From NCBI RefSeq assembly GCF_011075055.1, contig NC_058151.1, positions 13,707,800-13,771,799 on the forward strand: a DNA stretch of 64,000 bases, read 5' to 3'. Within the stretch, counting starts at the first letter, position 1; every line of letters begins with the position of its first letter. The position numbers and the translations under genes are program-made. The notes under the pieces are model-generated. The model was not told where the DNA came from. It did no database searches and saw only the letters and a list, made by a program, of their open reading frames with translations. This document shows, one piece after another, positions 1 through 11,539 of this stretch. The DNA is from Mangifera indica. Its lineage: Eukaryota; Streptophyta; Magnoliopsida; Sapindales; Anacardiaceae.

Positions 1-3000
1 AAAGACTTCATAGTAAAATTATCCGCATTCAGGTTAATTTTGACCTAACCTGCATGTTATGTGTTTTTTTTATGAACAATTGAAAATTAAATAAGTATAG
101 TAGATTCATGTTTATAATTTACACATATATATAAAAGCAAGCAAAACTTTCGTGTGAATATCTGTATAAGTCATTTTAAGAGAGGTATTTTGGAAAAGTA
201 AATTACTATTATGATATATTTATTTAAATTTTAAAATAAGTGACATATAAATATATACGAATTAAAATAAGGCTAAAAAATATAAGTGTTTTGGCCTTGC
301 ACTTTCCACTTCTTTTGCATTGAGAGAGAGTGTTTTTTATATTGCTTTAATAGTTTGATTTATATTTTGGGCAAATCAAGGAAAAAAGAAGGGATAATTC
401 ATAAATTGAAGTACCGATGAGTCAACTTAAAATGCAAAAACTCTATTTATTGGGCTGGAGAACAAAACTAAAAAACAATTGTAGTTGAAAATTCTGTGTC
501 TAATTTCATAGGATTCTTCGAAAAAGTATGAAAATGAGAGAATGATGATTGAGCTTTGTTTGTTATTATGCATTAAAAAAGTGAGGAAATTGACATTTAA
601 ATACAAGGGTATTTTGGTCATTTCATGAAACACAGGTAAAATGCTCATTTAAATCTTAAATTAACAGAAAATATTCATTTTAACCCGGAGACTTTGGATT
701 TTAAAATAACAGTGAATATGAGTTTGGAAAACAGTAACCTTGGGTAGCAATAAGTCCTTTGGCCTCAGAAATAGTTCTTAATTTTTATTTAATAAAAGTG
801 AAATAATACATGTTATTAAATACTTACTTAATTCGCGTAAAAATGTGTAATAAATTTTTTATTTAATAAAAGTGAAACTCAAGCATAAAGTCTGTATCTA
901 AAATCCGACCTTATAAATAAAGTGCATCAAACATCTGCATAATATTAATAAAAATAGCAAAATACATAAAATCATAAAAAATTTAAAAGTGATGAATTTG
1001 CTCCTCACCTTTATACAGTTGCTCCGCTTGATTGTTGATTTAGCCACATGCCTTGTTACTAATATTTACCTATAAAACCACATAAAATGAATATATAAAT
1101 GAAAACATTTAATAAGTAAGTGATATTTGAGTACCTTAAATAAGACATGAAACTAAAGTTGGCATTTTACTAGTGAATCTTGATGTGATCACAATTTGAT
1201 ACCCTCTTACCCGTAACATAAGTCATCACAAAAATTTCTAAGGCATAAACTGATCTTAACATATATGATATTCTAATGAAAATAGTTAATACCTTGTGTA
1301 TTTATTAACTATTGTGTCTTACACATATGTTATACGACCTATTAGATTAACTTATTATAATACCTTGGCCATATAGAGAATTTAGTCGCAATCTCTCCGT
1401 CACCACATACGCATAACTACAAGATTGTTAATTGAAAAACCATCTTCGGATGGTCCTTATGTGATGCAAAATTATGTGAGCATAAATGTCTAACCCTTTG
1501 GACATGTCTGGCAGGCTACTTGGTGAGCAGGGTGAAATTCAATTTTATCCCATTGTTTACCTTCTTGATATTGCTTCAATTTTAAATTATTAAATTGCAC
1601 CTGCATACAATTTTTTATTTTTGTATTAGTTCAAATTAATGTGATAATATGTGATTAGAAATGAATTTGAATCAAATTAAAATAATAATCAGTGCAAATT
1701 TGATTAATTTGATTCAAATACATGATATTTAGTATATTAGTTTGTTTCAATCGGTGTACAATATAATTGGATGAGATGTTTGTTTCAATTGGTGTATAAT
1801 ATAATGTTTAGTTTAATTACTTTGTTTCAATTGGTGAGAGTTCTCGATAGTTTGAATAATGTAATCGATCAGTTACTGATGAGTGAATAGTCTTTTCAAT
1901 GAGATGAACAATATTATCAGAAAAATAAATGAGTTGAATTGTCAAATAAATCTAATAACTAGTTTTATAACTATAACACCAGATAAGCCAATCTCTCATA
2001 TTTATTCTAACATGTCTAAGAAAGTCATGGACAAGAATTTTATCAAACTTTCACTTGCCTTAATTTACGCTTGAACTATTATTAATCATACTTAATAAAG
2101 GCTGTAATTCGGGTGGTGAGTTTAATTAGGGATGACAATGGAAATGAGTGGGGTTGAATATCCTATTTTCCGTCTTGTCCCCATCCCTACAAAGGATATT
2201 AATCCTCATTCTCCACCCATTCCTTTTATAGAGATTAGGGTTGACAATGAATTCCTATCCCCTTTTTTGCAAAAGAAAATTCTCTTCCTATCCCTTGTGA
2301 AAAAAAATATTCTCCTTATCCTCATATTTGTGAAAAAAAAAATCTCATTTCTATATCTTTCAAATACAATATAAATATATTAAACAATAAAATTAATTAA
2401 AATTAGAACTAATATACTATTTTAAATATAAAAAATAACATATATTAATTATCTTAATATGTACAACAAAAACATAAATAAATTTAAATAATACGAATAA
2501 TTTAAAATCACAATGATATATTAATATTTTAAATAAATAATATTAATATAAAGGAAAAGATATGAGGTTTAGGATTGGGTCAAAGCGAGACAAAAACACA
2601 TGTATCACTGTTTTCGAATTACAGAAATCTCCTCTTTATTAAAGTCAAAGAGGGTCAAGGATTCTACACTATAAAAAAAAGGTTTTTAACAAAAGAAAAT
2701 TAGTTGTTAAAAATTCATTTTATGTCCTTTAAGATCTTTAACAATAGAAAAAATCTTATTATTGTCCATTATTATAGTCTCCACTATTAAGAGTATTACC
2801 GATGGAAAAAAAACGCCTATCATTGATGGAAATAACTAGATATATAAGCCTTATCGTTAAAAATAATAATAATAACAAATATTTTCATTGTTAAAACAAT
2901 GTATTTGATTGTTGAAAATAATAACAACAATAAATATTCTCATTATTATAACAATTTTTATCATTCACTAAATATAATATCAATGATAAATATTCTCATT

Positions 3001-3815
3001 GTAATAACAATATTTACCGTTCACTAAACTTAATAATAATGATGAATATTTCTATCGTTATAATTATATTTACTAGTCACCGGCTATAATATTATCAATA
3101 AATATTTTCATTATTATAACTAAACATACCAATCACTATACATAATATTAACAATAAATATTACTAATTAAATATAAAATCAATGAAAAATATTTCTATC
3201 ATAATATCTAGATACATTGATCAATAAAATAGCAATAAAAATCATAAACAAATTATATTAAACGAACTATAACGTCAATCCATTGATCAAATGAAAATAT
3301 AAATTAAACAGTTAAAAAAGAATTAGTAAGAAGCCTTTCATTTATCTAATAACAATAATCATTTCAAAAATCACAATAGAATCATGAACAAATATATCAA
3401 TAATAATAAAAAAGCTAAAGAAACAAAATAGACTTCATAAAAACAAAAAATCGTCAATCTCAAGAAGAGCCTTGTGACTAATGTAAAATATATGATTCAC
3501 TAACAAGGCCCATCTCAGGGTAAGCCAATGAAACACAAACATAAATGAGATGATGGAAACAGAACTAATATTAGCAGTTGGTAAATTCTAAACCTCAAAA
3601 AAGGGTGTGTTCACAGTGCTCTCTCCAACAAACTGAAGATTTGCTTTAAATTAAGACAACTCTAAAAGCTCCAAAATTGGTAGTCTGTTCATACATAGAT
3701 TGGATACATAACTCACTAGAGTGTGCAGCAAACAACGTTGCGCTTCATCTCTCTCTTTCTCTCTCTCTCTAAACTAGACGATGACAATATCCTCATAAGA
3801 ACCAAAAAAGAAAAT
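1..3815 (+). repeat. Edge repeat R1 (direct copy of 57759-62070)
   Basis: About 3.8 kb that recurs in the same orientation near the right end of the window with only scattered substitutions and small indels. Its first ~1.6 kb is also related to blocks at about 25.6-27.0, 36.8-38.1 and 48.7-50.1 kb, but here it has no Mutator-like element at the equivalent site (near 1585). It contains no convincing gene. The longest ORFs (minus 427-648, plus 1883-2074 and 2132-2374) are short and not obviously protein-like. The 2.7-3.3 kb part is a low-complexity field of ATT/AAT-rich degenerate repeats. The copy similarity stops near 3815, where a GC-richer fragment follows. Confidence 0.85.
1486..1596 (+). 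other. Conserved short ORF in edge repeat (possible exon)
   Basis: A short reading frame of the type MSGRLLGE-GEIQFYPI recurs without stops at about 1486, 26938, 38060, 49987 and 59346. A candidate splice acceptor (tctggcag) lies just inside it. In three composite units an upstream Ala/Thr-rich exon could splice into it in frame. Five related copies of about 90% identity could keep 27 codons open by chance, so coding status is unproven. No protein family recognised. Confidence 0.25.
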
Positions 3816-4300
3816 ACATATCATAGATTGGGTCGTCTTCCCAGAGGTCTTCTTCTGGGAAGACGAAGACTCATCTTCCCCGACGAAGTTCTTCGTCTCC
3901 CAAGGCATCTCCGATGTCAATCGGGCCTCCAAATAGGAGGAAAGAGATCGTCAGAAGGAGAGAATGCTTCGGGAGAGAAAGACCATCGACAATAGAGCCG
4001 GACAGGTCGTCAAAGATTTCAAAACGAAACTCTAAGATGAAACTGCCATTTTTTAAAACTTACGCTGAGGAAAAATTTTAGTTTTTAAAGTTTGGAGGGG
4101 CAAAAAAAAATAAAATTTTTAGGCGTTAAGGTTCTGTTAAATTTAACTGGCCATAGGTGGATGTTTGGTATTTCCATAGTTAAAGGAGGGATATTTGAGA
4201 AAACATCAAACCATGGGTGGGAAATAGTCGTTTGCCATTTAAAAAAACTATTTTTTCACATGTATGTCAAAGCCACCTATTAGTTTTAAGATTAAAAAAA
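3816..4300. mobile_element. GC-richer DNA-transposon remnant (uncertain)
   Basis: Base composition rises sharply compared with its surroundings, with GAAGACGAAG-type runs and short internal inverted repeats around 3835-3870. The texture, and a terminal stretch around 4190-4240 ending in 'gggaaatagtcgtttgcc', resembles the three Mutator-like elements at 27.0, 38.1 and 50.1 kb. It begins exactly where edge-repeat similarity stops. No clear terminal inverted repeat pair or target duplication could be found, so the class is a guess. Confidence 0.35.
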
Positions 4301-4349
4301 CACGTCACTTTGCGTGAATAAAATAAACACCCAATCACATTTATATGCT

Positions 4350-4700
4350 TTCAACTAATCAAGACAAAGTTAACAAAATCCCTTAAACATTTCCAATAGG
4401 TAGTATATATTTATTCTTAAGATTAGCTTCAAATCCGAGTGGAACTCTTGATTTCAAAAAAAAATTAAAATTTTATTTGATCTTTTTAAATTAATTTTAT
4501 TTATGGATTGTCCATTATAAATATCAAATCATAATATTATAACAATAATATTCCAAAGATCTGAAAAAATATGGTGATTCCAAGGTATGATTAGATTTGG
4601 AATTGTAGTAATTTATTGTTATTATTATTTTAACTAATTTTTTTCTATTTTAGTATATTTAATAACCCGCCTGACTGCTGATATTACAATATAAATTATG
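4350..4700 (+). pseudogene. Membrane-protein family: decayed exon pieces
   Basis: Isolated remnants in the family's exon order. An exon-2 tail (acaaagttaacaaaatccc...) with a following gta donor ends near 4398. An exon-3-like piece (ctgaaaaaatatggtgattcc) ends at about 4585. An exon-4 acceptor-like start is near 4645. Frames are broken. This is a relic and not a gene. Similar scraps, such as 'gcaggcttcaaatatctggg', occur near 4970. The next 1.5 kb (5000-6500) holds no recognisable gene. Confidence 0.55.
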
Positions 4701-5934
4701 AAAAATGATAAATTATTTGAGTATGAATAATATTATGCATACTTATTATTGAGTATAAAAATGAATATATATATTATGTGTTATTATGTAATTGAGTATT
4801 GTGTTATTTTTAATTCGAAATCACTTTATATTTAATGACACATATCAAATATATACTCATTTACATATTCAAAATAAGTACACATAGTTTTATTAATTAT
4901 TATTAAAATATATTGAAGTTCATCTTTGCCTGAAATACTCCCTTAAGTTTCATAGCATATAAAGTTCATGCAGGCTTCAAATATCTGGGAATAACATTGG
5001 TATGGTCAAGGGGCTAGAGTCAGCTGACCTCTTGTCTTTGAAAAATTTTAAGATATAACCCTAAAAATTTTTATCAGACCTTTATTGATTTTTTTGAAAA
5101 ATTTTCAAATATAATTCTTAAAATTTTTCAGATAGAATTTTCATCAAACCTTTATTTTTTTTATTTAATTTCATGATACTTTTAAATTTTATTTATGAAT
5201 CCACAACAAATATCAAATGATAGTATTATTACAATTATATTTTAAGTGGTTTGGATTTGAAGTATATTTTAGTAATTAATTGTTATTTTTATATTAACCA
5301 ATTCTTCATTTTTCTATTTCACTATGGTTACAATATAAATTATCAAATATTATTTCCATAGTCTGACATCATTTATGAAAAATGAAAAATTCCAAACTCT
5401 GAATAATACATTTTTAGATAGATTGGTAGAGAATGGATTACTACCTGATGAAGTCAAAAGTGCCCTTTTCGACCAAAATTATAAAAAGAAGTTAATTTTT
5501 AGTTCACTCCCAAAAAACAAAAATCATTGTCAATGTTAAAAAAAATTTGAATCAAAATATATGGAATAACAATCTCTATTACTATCGCTTACAAAAAATA
5601 TGTTTCATAAGGGATGAAATTCCGAAGGTTCTTAATGCCAAAGAAATGATTAACATGATTTACTTAGTTTATGCCTGTATTCGAATTCCCCTTAGGTAAT
5701 GTCAAAGTTAAGAAAGAGTATTAAAATTTGGGGATCATGATTTAATAATTATGGTTGAGGGTCTTTTTTTCTTGTGGTTTTGATTCTATATCAAACTCTG
5801 ATTCTAAAATATTATTTTGACAATTAAAATTTTAGTTATAAATAAAAATTGTTTAATGATTAAAACTTTGGTAAAGAAATATGGCTTACAAAATATATGG
5901 GATAATAACATTAAGGTAAATACTATGAAGATAA

Positions 5935-6470
5935 CAAAGTAATTTATGAGAGTTTAATTAGGAAATAAATTTAAGACATGCTTTGTGGTTGAATGCTTTG
6001 AAGATGAAAATATGACAAAATATTCTTATTATGGTATGTGTACATATATGATATATCATCATGTGATTAGATGATTTTGAACAGAAATAAAGTAACATTT
6101 AATCACATGATGACATAATCTATGTATTCAAATCATGTACAAAAAAAATATGTATACATAAATTGCTCTTAAAACATAATTTTTATTATTTTTTTCTTCC
6201 ATAATAATTGGGGTTGATTTAAATTGAACTAGCTCAACTTAAATTTGTGTTTGATTTGATTCAAATTAAAGTTTTAAAATGGTAATGATGTCAAAGTTCA
6301 ACTTGCAGACTCATTTGATAATATTATATATTCTATCGACAATACTATATATCACTTTGGTAAAATAATTCATCCCTGGGATAATCCTATTCATCTTGTC
6401 AATAATCTTTTGAAAATATTTTTGAATAACATTGATTCAACATATATTCAATTCAAAATTATCAGATATA
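5935..6470. repeat. Dispersed AT-rich repeat, copy 1
   Basis: Matches 33645-34215 in the same orientation, including the string 'ataaattgctcttaaaaca' and a following Asn/Leu-codon-rich stretch. It contains an imperfect palindrome, with TCATCATGTGATTA on one side and TAATCACATGATGA on the other about 40 bases away. This suggests a MITE-like element inside or at the edge of the repeat. No ORF. Confidence 0.5.
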
Positions 6471-6650
6471 ATCCTTAAAATTTTATTTGAGTAAATTTTG
6501 TTTTTGGGTTTCAAACGGGAGACTTGGACTATTTGAGAAAATATAGTCATACCAAAGTTATTATATATTACAAGCATGATTGAATTTGACATTTAGTAAT
6601 TTAATTTTATTATTATTTTAACCGATTGTTTTTTTTTTTTGGTATTGCAG

Positions 6651-6924
6651 TATATTTATACTCCTCCTTTACAAGTGTAAGGAACGGCAACCATAAAATT
6701 CAATGGTGATAATTATAGCTTTTAATTTGTGAATAACATTTGTGTTTAGAACATTTATGTTTAGATTCCTGTCTAAACTGGATGATATGGACGTGGTAAA
6801 CTTATACACTGCAGCGGGGATTATTGGCGGGATTGCGAGCTTTGTCTGTAAGGTTAAGTTAAAAGTTGATAAGCATCAAGACCTAAGGGATGACAATTCG
6901 AACCTAGACCTTGGTAACCCATGA
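6651..6924 (+). pseudogene. Membrane-protein family copy A: last exon only
   Basis: Begins after a pyrimidine tract and 'tattgcag' acceptor with the family's exon-4 opening (Tyr-Ile-Tyr-x-Pro-Pro). It closes with the family's C-terminus, aligned over 'GIIGGIASF...VKLKVDKHQ' and ending at 6924 in a TGA. The first third is full of stops (a TAA soon after the Pro-Pro motif), so only the last ~60 codons read through. Exons 1-3 are not attached. The sequence just downstream resembles the 3' flank of copy F (45.8-46.2 kb), which supports common descent. Confidence 0.65.
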
Positions 6925-7429
6925 TGCTTGATAACTCATATGTTGTTGGGGAAGTAGAAAAAACATTCAACTTAGTCAAGAAGCTAGCATCAAGGCTTAT
7001 GACAGAAATTTTTAATGTTTATTTTTTTATTACATTATGATTGAGCTTTTTTATTTTTTTTCTTTATTGATTGAAATTGTTTGTATTTATTTTTAGAATT
7101 GAATATTTAAGTTCATAATATTTAGATACATAATTTGAATCATTGATCAATAACATATCAACCACTACTTTTATTTCATTCTTTTGCATAATTCAAAATT
7201 CAAATATATAATAATAATTTTTGACTATATTTAGAGAGAAAAATATGAAAATATTTATTGTGTTGAAAATTTTTGTCAGAATTAAATAATAAAGTGATTA
7301 AAATATATAAAAATAGATATTTACTTAATAAAAATTTATTTACTCATATTATCATATTTGAAGTTCACAATAAAAAATAAAAAAAGATTTACTCAATAGA
7401 AATTTACTTAATTATATTCGAACTTCTTA

Positions 7430-7765
7430 ATCGCCTCATGGTTGTAATTCTAGCTCTCGTGGTTCTAATGTGAATGGTTCTGATTTTTGTGGTTGCAATT
7501 TTGGGATTTCTAGTTTTAGTTGTGATTTTGGTACAAAAAATAAAAAGTAAAATTAAACTAACAAATAATTAATTAAAACTTAACTAACATGTTGTAAATG
7601 TGATTGATAAAATCTATAATTCTGGTATATAAGTAAATTATGACAATTACAATGAAAAATATATGACAACCAAAATCAAACAAATTTACCACCATAATAG
7701 CTTGAGTTACTATCTACTTTCCAGTTTACCTATATGGATATTTAACAACATTTTTTCATTGAGCT
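7430..7765 (-). pseudogene. Family-P gene relic in left arm
   Basis: Read on the minus strand, about 7600-7700 encodes a hydrophobic exon (QAIMVVNLFDFG...YLYTRIIDF-NHIYN) that aligns residue by residue with the P gene at 55.8-56.45 kb (QALITLNWYDFG...CLYTRIIDFARHICN). The second exon (about 7440-7540) has diverged, and its splice acceptor is not preserved: 'tttttgtacc' stands where the intact copy has 'ttttag'. A stop lies upstream of the hydrophobic segment. No PEA repeats here. Confidence 0.55.
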
Positions 7766-8008
7766 TCTTTTCTAACAACTTATTATCATATAGGGATGAT
7801 CATTCACAATTTTTATAGGCAGCTGCAACTACTTATTATTATTATTGTCTGTGTTGTTTTCCTTCTGTATACACCCACCAAGGACTTTGTTGTTTTATTA
7901 ATAATTATTATCAGTGTTATTTTCTTTTTGTATATACCCGTCAAAAACTTTGTTGCTTTGTTGATTTAGGCTCTAATTTATTATTTTTTCTATTCTTCAA
8001 TAAATGAC

Positions 8009-8245
8009 TTGACAAGCGCTCTCTCATATTTCTATTCGCTGATTGGATTATTTTCACTCTCATCCTTAACACATAAATTGACGTCAATGACAATATCAAG
8101 AATTTTAATATTACTTATTTATGTTGATTTTATGCTATGGGTTGCAAGATTGGTTGGTCTGGACCAAGTTAGGAGTAATTCGTGCAATGGTAAAATTTTC
8201 ACTGACAATAGTCAATACGTTTTTTGTCAGAGTTTATCAGCATAA
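8009..8245 (+). other. Open frame in left arm of inverted repeat
   Basis: A 78-codon frame with two hydrophobic stretches (SRILILLIYVDFMLW region), read antisense to the P relic of the same arm. The first codon is not fixed. The matching place in the right arm (about 8400-8640 on the minus strand) is interrupted by many changes. It may be a chance frame in an AT-rich arm. No family recognised. Confidence 0.2.
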
Positions 8246-9187
8246 AAAAAATGAAAATGGAAATTGGCCACAGTAATAAGAGCTTGCTCATTTCTATTTC
8301 AACTTAAACAAATACCTCATTTATGTTATTTACGACTACCTGTTTGAGTTGAAATAAAAATGAGCAATACTTTACTGCGATAACCAATTTCCATTTTCAT
8401 TTTTTTTTATGTTTAGTAAACGCTAACAAAAAATATGCTGATTATTATCGATAAAAATTTTACCATCGCATGAACTACTCTTGACTGGGTATAAACCAAT
8501 TATTCTCGCAATCCATAAAATAAAATCAATATAATAATAAACAAAACACGACCAAAATTCTTGATATCATCATTGATGTCAAATGATGTATAAAGGATGA
8601 AGGTAAAAATAGTCAAATTTGTTAATAGAAATATGAGGGAGAGTGCTCGCTAAACCATTTCTAAAAGAACAGAAAAAACAATAAATTAAAGTCTGAATTA
8701 ACAAAATAATAAAGTCGTTAGTATGTATATACAAAAAGAAAGAAAATGAAAACAACACTTATAATAATAATAATAATAATCAACAAACAACAAAATCCTT
8801 AGCAGGTATATATAAAAAGAAAGAAAAAGAAAACACAAATAATAATAATAGTAGTAACAAAATTAATAATAATAAGTTACAACTGCTATTAAAAATCGTA
8901 AATGATCATCCTTAGAGAATAATAATAATAATAATAATAATACTAGGTTCCAGGTGCTGTTAAAAAGGTGAAACAAGAAAAATAATCAACAGAAGAACAA
9001 TCAACATTTTTTGTTTAAGTAAATCAACAAAACAAAAAAGTAATATACACAAATAGAAAGAAAAAGAAAACAACACAGACAATAATATTGTTAAAGAGCA
9101 ACAAAAAAATTATGTTGTTAAATACATTCCAGGAAAACAAAAAAAAATTATGTTGTTAAATACATTCCAGAAAAACAAAAAAAAATT

Positions 9188-9427
9188 ATGCTGTTAAAAA
9201 AAATTGGTGATTTCGTGGAAGAAAGCCCAAGAGCGCAGTTTCAAGAACGCATAACAATACGTCAACAAAGATACACCCGCATGCAGGCAAAAGAAGCTCA
9301 AGTAATTAGGTTTCTAACTAGCTCAATTTCAAGAAAACATAACAAAACGTTAAGAAAGAAACACCTAAATGCAGAGAAATGTCACATAAATGTAGAGAAG
9401 AAAAACTCGATGAGAAAATATTACTAG
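9188..9427 (+). other. Basic ORF in arm-specific insertion
   Basis: A 79-codon frame, Lys/Arg/Gln-rich, whose two halves repeat each other imperfectly (SQERITIRQQRYTRMQAKEA-like versus SRKHNKTLRKKHLNAEK). This reflects a ~70-bp tandem duplication in the DNA. It is present only in the right arm. More likely duplicated purine-rich DNA than a gene. Confidence 0.2.
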
Positions 9428-9488
9428 ATACATGCATGAATAAACTAGAAAGTAGATAACAAATCAAACTATTATGACGGCAAATTGA

Positions 9489-9783
9489 TTTGATTTTGAT
9501 TGCTATCTACTTTCCATTACAATTATCACAATTTTCTTCTATATCAAAATTATAAATTTTGTCAATCACATTTACAACAGGTTGATTAAATTTTAATTAA
9601 TTATCTATGAGTTTAATTTTACTTTTTATTTATTTTTCGTAACAGAATCACACCCAAAACTAAAAGTACCCAAATCACAACAATAAGAACCAGAATCATC
9701 AACATGACAACCGCGAGAACTAAAATTACAACCATGAGGAGAATTAAAAATTCAACTATAATTAAATACATTTCTATTTAATA
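9489..9783 (+). pseudogene. Family-P gene relic in right arm
   Basis: Plus-strand homologue of the left-arm relic. A hydrophobic exon (ending in INFVNHIYN) runs to a donor at 9580/9581 (aacag|gttgat). After an intron with acceptor 'cgtaacag' at about 9651, a second exon stays open in the expected phase for about 44 codons and ends in TAA near 9781-9783. The second exon is Thr/Lys/Arg-rich and has no PEA repeat. An in-frame TGA at 9486-9488 blocks extension upstream. Probably a dead copy that keeps its splice structure. Confidence 0.5.
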
Positions 9784-10095
9784 AATCTTTTTTTTTATAT
9801 TAGGAATTTTGAATATGATAATATGATTAAATAAATTTCTATTAAGTAAATCTTTATTTTCATATATTTTAATCACTTCAATATTCATAATTCAATTCCA
9901 ACAAAAATTTTTAATACAATAAATACTTTCACATTCTTCCATCTAAACATGATAAAAAATTATCTTTATACGTTTGAGTTCTAAATTATGTAAAAGAATA
10001 AAATAAAAGTAGTGGTTGATGTATTATTAATCAATGATTCAAATTATATATTTAAATATTATGAACTCAAATACTCAATTCTAAAAATAAATACG

Positions 10096-10780
10096 AAAGA
10101 TATTGCTCATCTATAAAATGCATTCATTTTGGCTATATTTTCTCATAATTCCTTTTCGTTATATTTGCACTTGAAGAAGAAAATAATCACTACATTTTCA
10201 CTCCCTACGTCTCTGATTGTTTTCTTTTTTTTAAATATTACTTGTTCCTTTTTTATTCGTTTCTTTTAATTACTTCATAGGGCAAAACACATTTATAGTC
10301 AGAATCAAGATTTGCTCACTAAGTTTTATGAAGTATTTAATTACTTTATGGGACAAAACGTGTTTATAGCCAAAATCAAGATTTGCACACTACATTTCCT
10401 GAAGTATTAAAAGAAATAATCAAGGTTATAAAAAAAAAATAATTAGAAATGTAAAAAGTGTAAATGTAGTGAAGAGAAAAGATGAGAAAACATACCCATG
10501 CAATTTATAGATGAGCAAAGTTGCTGGGTGGTGGGTATTTGGACTGACCGATGTGCATAACATAACAAAATTCCCCAGAGGCCCTACTAAAAACATAATT
10601 CCTTCCATCCACATCACATATATGCGTATCTATCATTCACATGAGTATTAGAAGTTGTATTAAAAATGGGAAGACAACCAAAACAAAATCATAAAATGCA
10701 AATATATGAATCTAAAGATGAACACAAGTCATTATAAAAACAAATTTGGGCAATTTCAATAGAAACTGAGGATGCCACTA
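10096..10780. other. Intergenic, no feature seen
   Basis: AT-rich sequence between the inverted repeat and the duplicated PTB block. A near-duplicate phrase (tagtcagaatcaagatttgc / tagccaaaatcaagatttgc) occurs at about 10297 and 10368, a short local tandem duplication. No credible ORF. Confidence 0.5.
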
Positions 10781-11198
10781 TGTGATACAGATAATTTATG
10801 CAAGGCAGAGAAGTTTCAATAGAAACAAGAACTTGACAAGGAAAGAAAATTGTCAATTGCTTCCAATGAATCTGGACAAAGCATACTCAATGTTTCATTT
10901 GCAAGAAAATATTTAAAAGAAAAGTCCGATGACTAAATAAGATGCTGCAGAATGGCATTCACCGAAATGCCACCACCACATAAAGCTTAATGCTTTTCAC
11001 AAAACCTGGTGACAATTACAAAAAAAAAAAACCCATCTATAGAGCTTAATTTCAAATGATCAAATAGAAACATGCCTAAAGATATGAATTTTTTTTTAAA
11101 ATGATAATGTTACATATAATGTACAAACATCAATTATAGAGTTTCAATAGAGTAATTGAAAATTAATTAAATAACAAAGGCTTCAGTAAATGCAATTC

Positions 11199-11203
<5 letters not shown>

Positions 11204-11288
<85 letters not shown>
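11204..11288. repeat. (TA)n-(GA)n compound microsatellite
   Basis: Uninterrupted TA dinucleotides from about 11204 to 11240, followed directly by GA dinucleotides to about 11288. The homologous position in the parent PTB block (15547-15600) has TA only, so the GA tract is specific to this copy. Confidence 0.95.
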
Positions 11289-11290
<2 letters not shown>

Positions 11291-11539
11291 AGGTCGTTTG
11301 CAAAAACACTAAACTACTCTCAAAAAATCAGGGAAATAATTACTCTTCCACGACACACACCTGTGATCTTTTTACCAAGCTTCACTAAGATACTAGGTGA
11401 CAAAAACACATGCATCAATCAAAAGAAAAATGGATGTCAAAAGCAGACAGTAAGAATAGTGTAAAAGACCACATGGTGAACATGACCACACAAAAAAAAG
11501 TGAAACATCAGATCGTCAAACTCTAGGTTCACCCATTAC

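Larger units (their letters stand above)
7082..8310 (+). repeat. Long inverted repeat, left arm
   Basis: Reverse complement of 8341-10095. The match can be followed through many blocks: GCTCATTT/AAATGAGC at the hairpin neck, the tatatacccgtcaa block, LYTRIIDF-like coding, the AGTTTAATTTTACTTTTTATT block and the outer 'ctaaaaataaata' end. Arms are separated by only about 30 bases (8311-8340). On the minus strand it carries a family-P gene relic. Confidence 0.85.
8341..10095 (-). repeat. Long inverted repeat, right arm
   Basis: Partner of 7082-8310. It is about 500 bases longer because of extra ATA/AAT microsatellite and purine-rich tandem duplications at roughly 8900-9430, including three repeats of a 'ttatgttgttaaatacattcc' block near 9105-9200. 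Divergence from the left arm is clear, so the palindrome is not newly formed. Confidence 0.85.

Noticed and set aside
3723..3995. Arg/Leu-rich ORF
   Set aside because: Spans the boundary between edge repeat R1 and the GC-richer remnant, so it is a chance frame across a junction.
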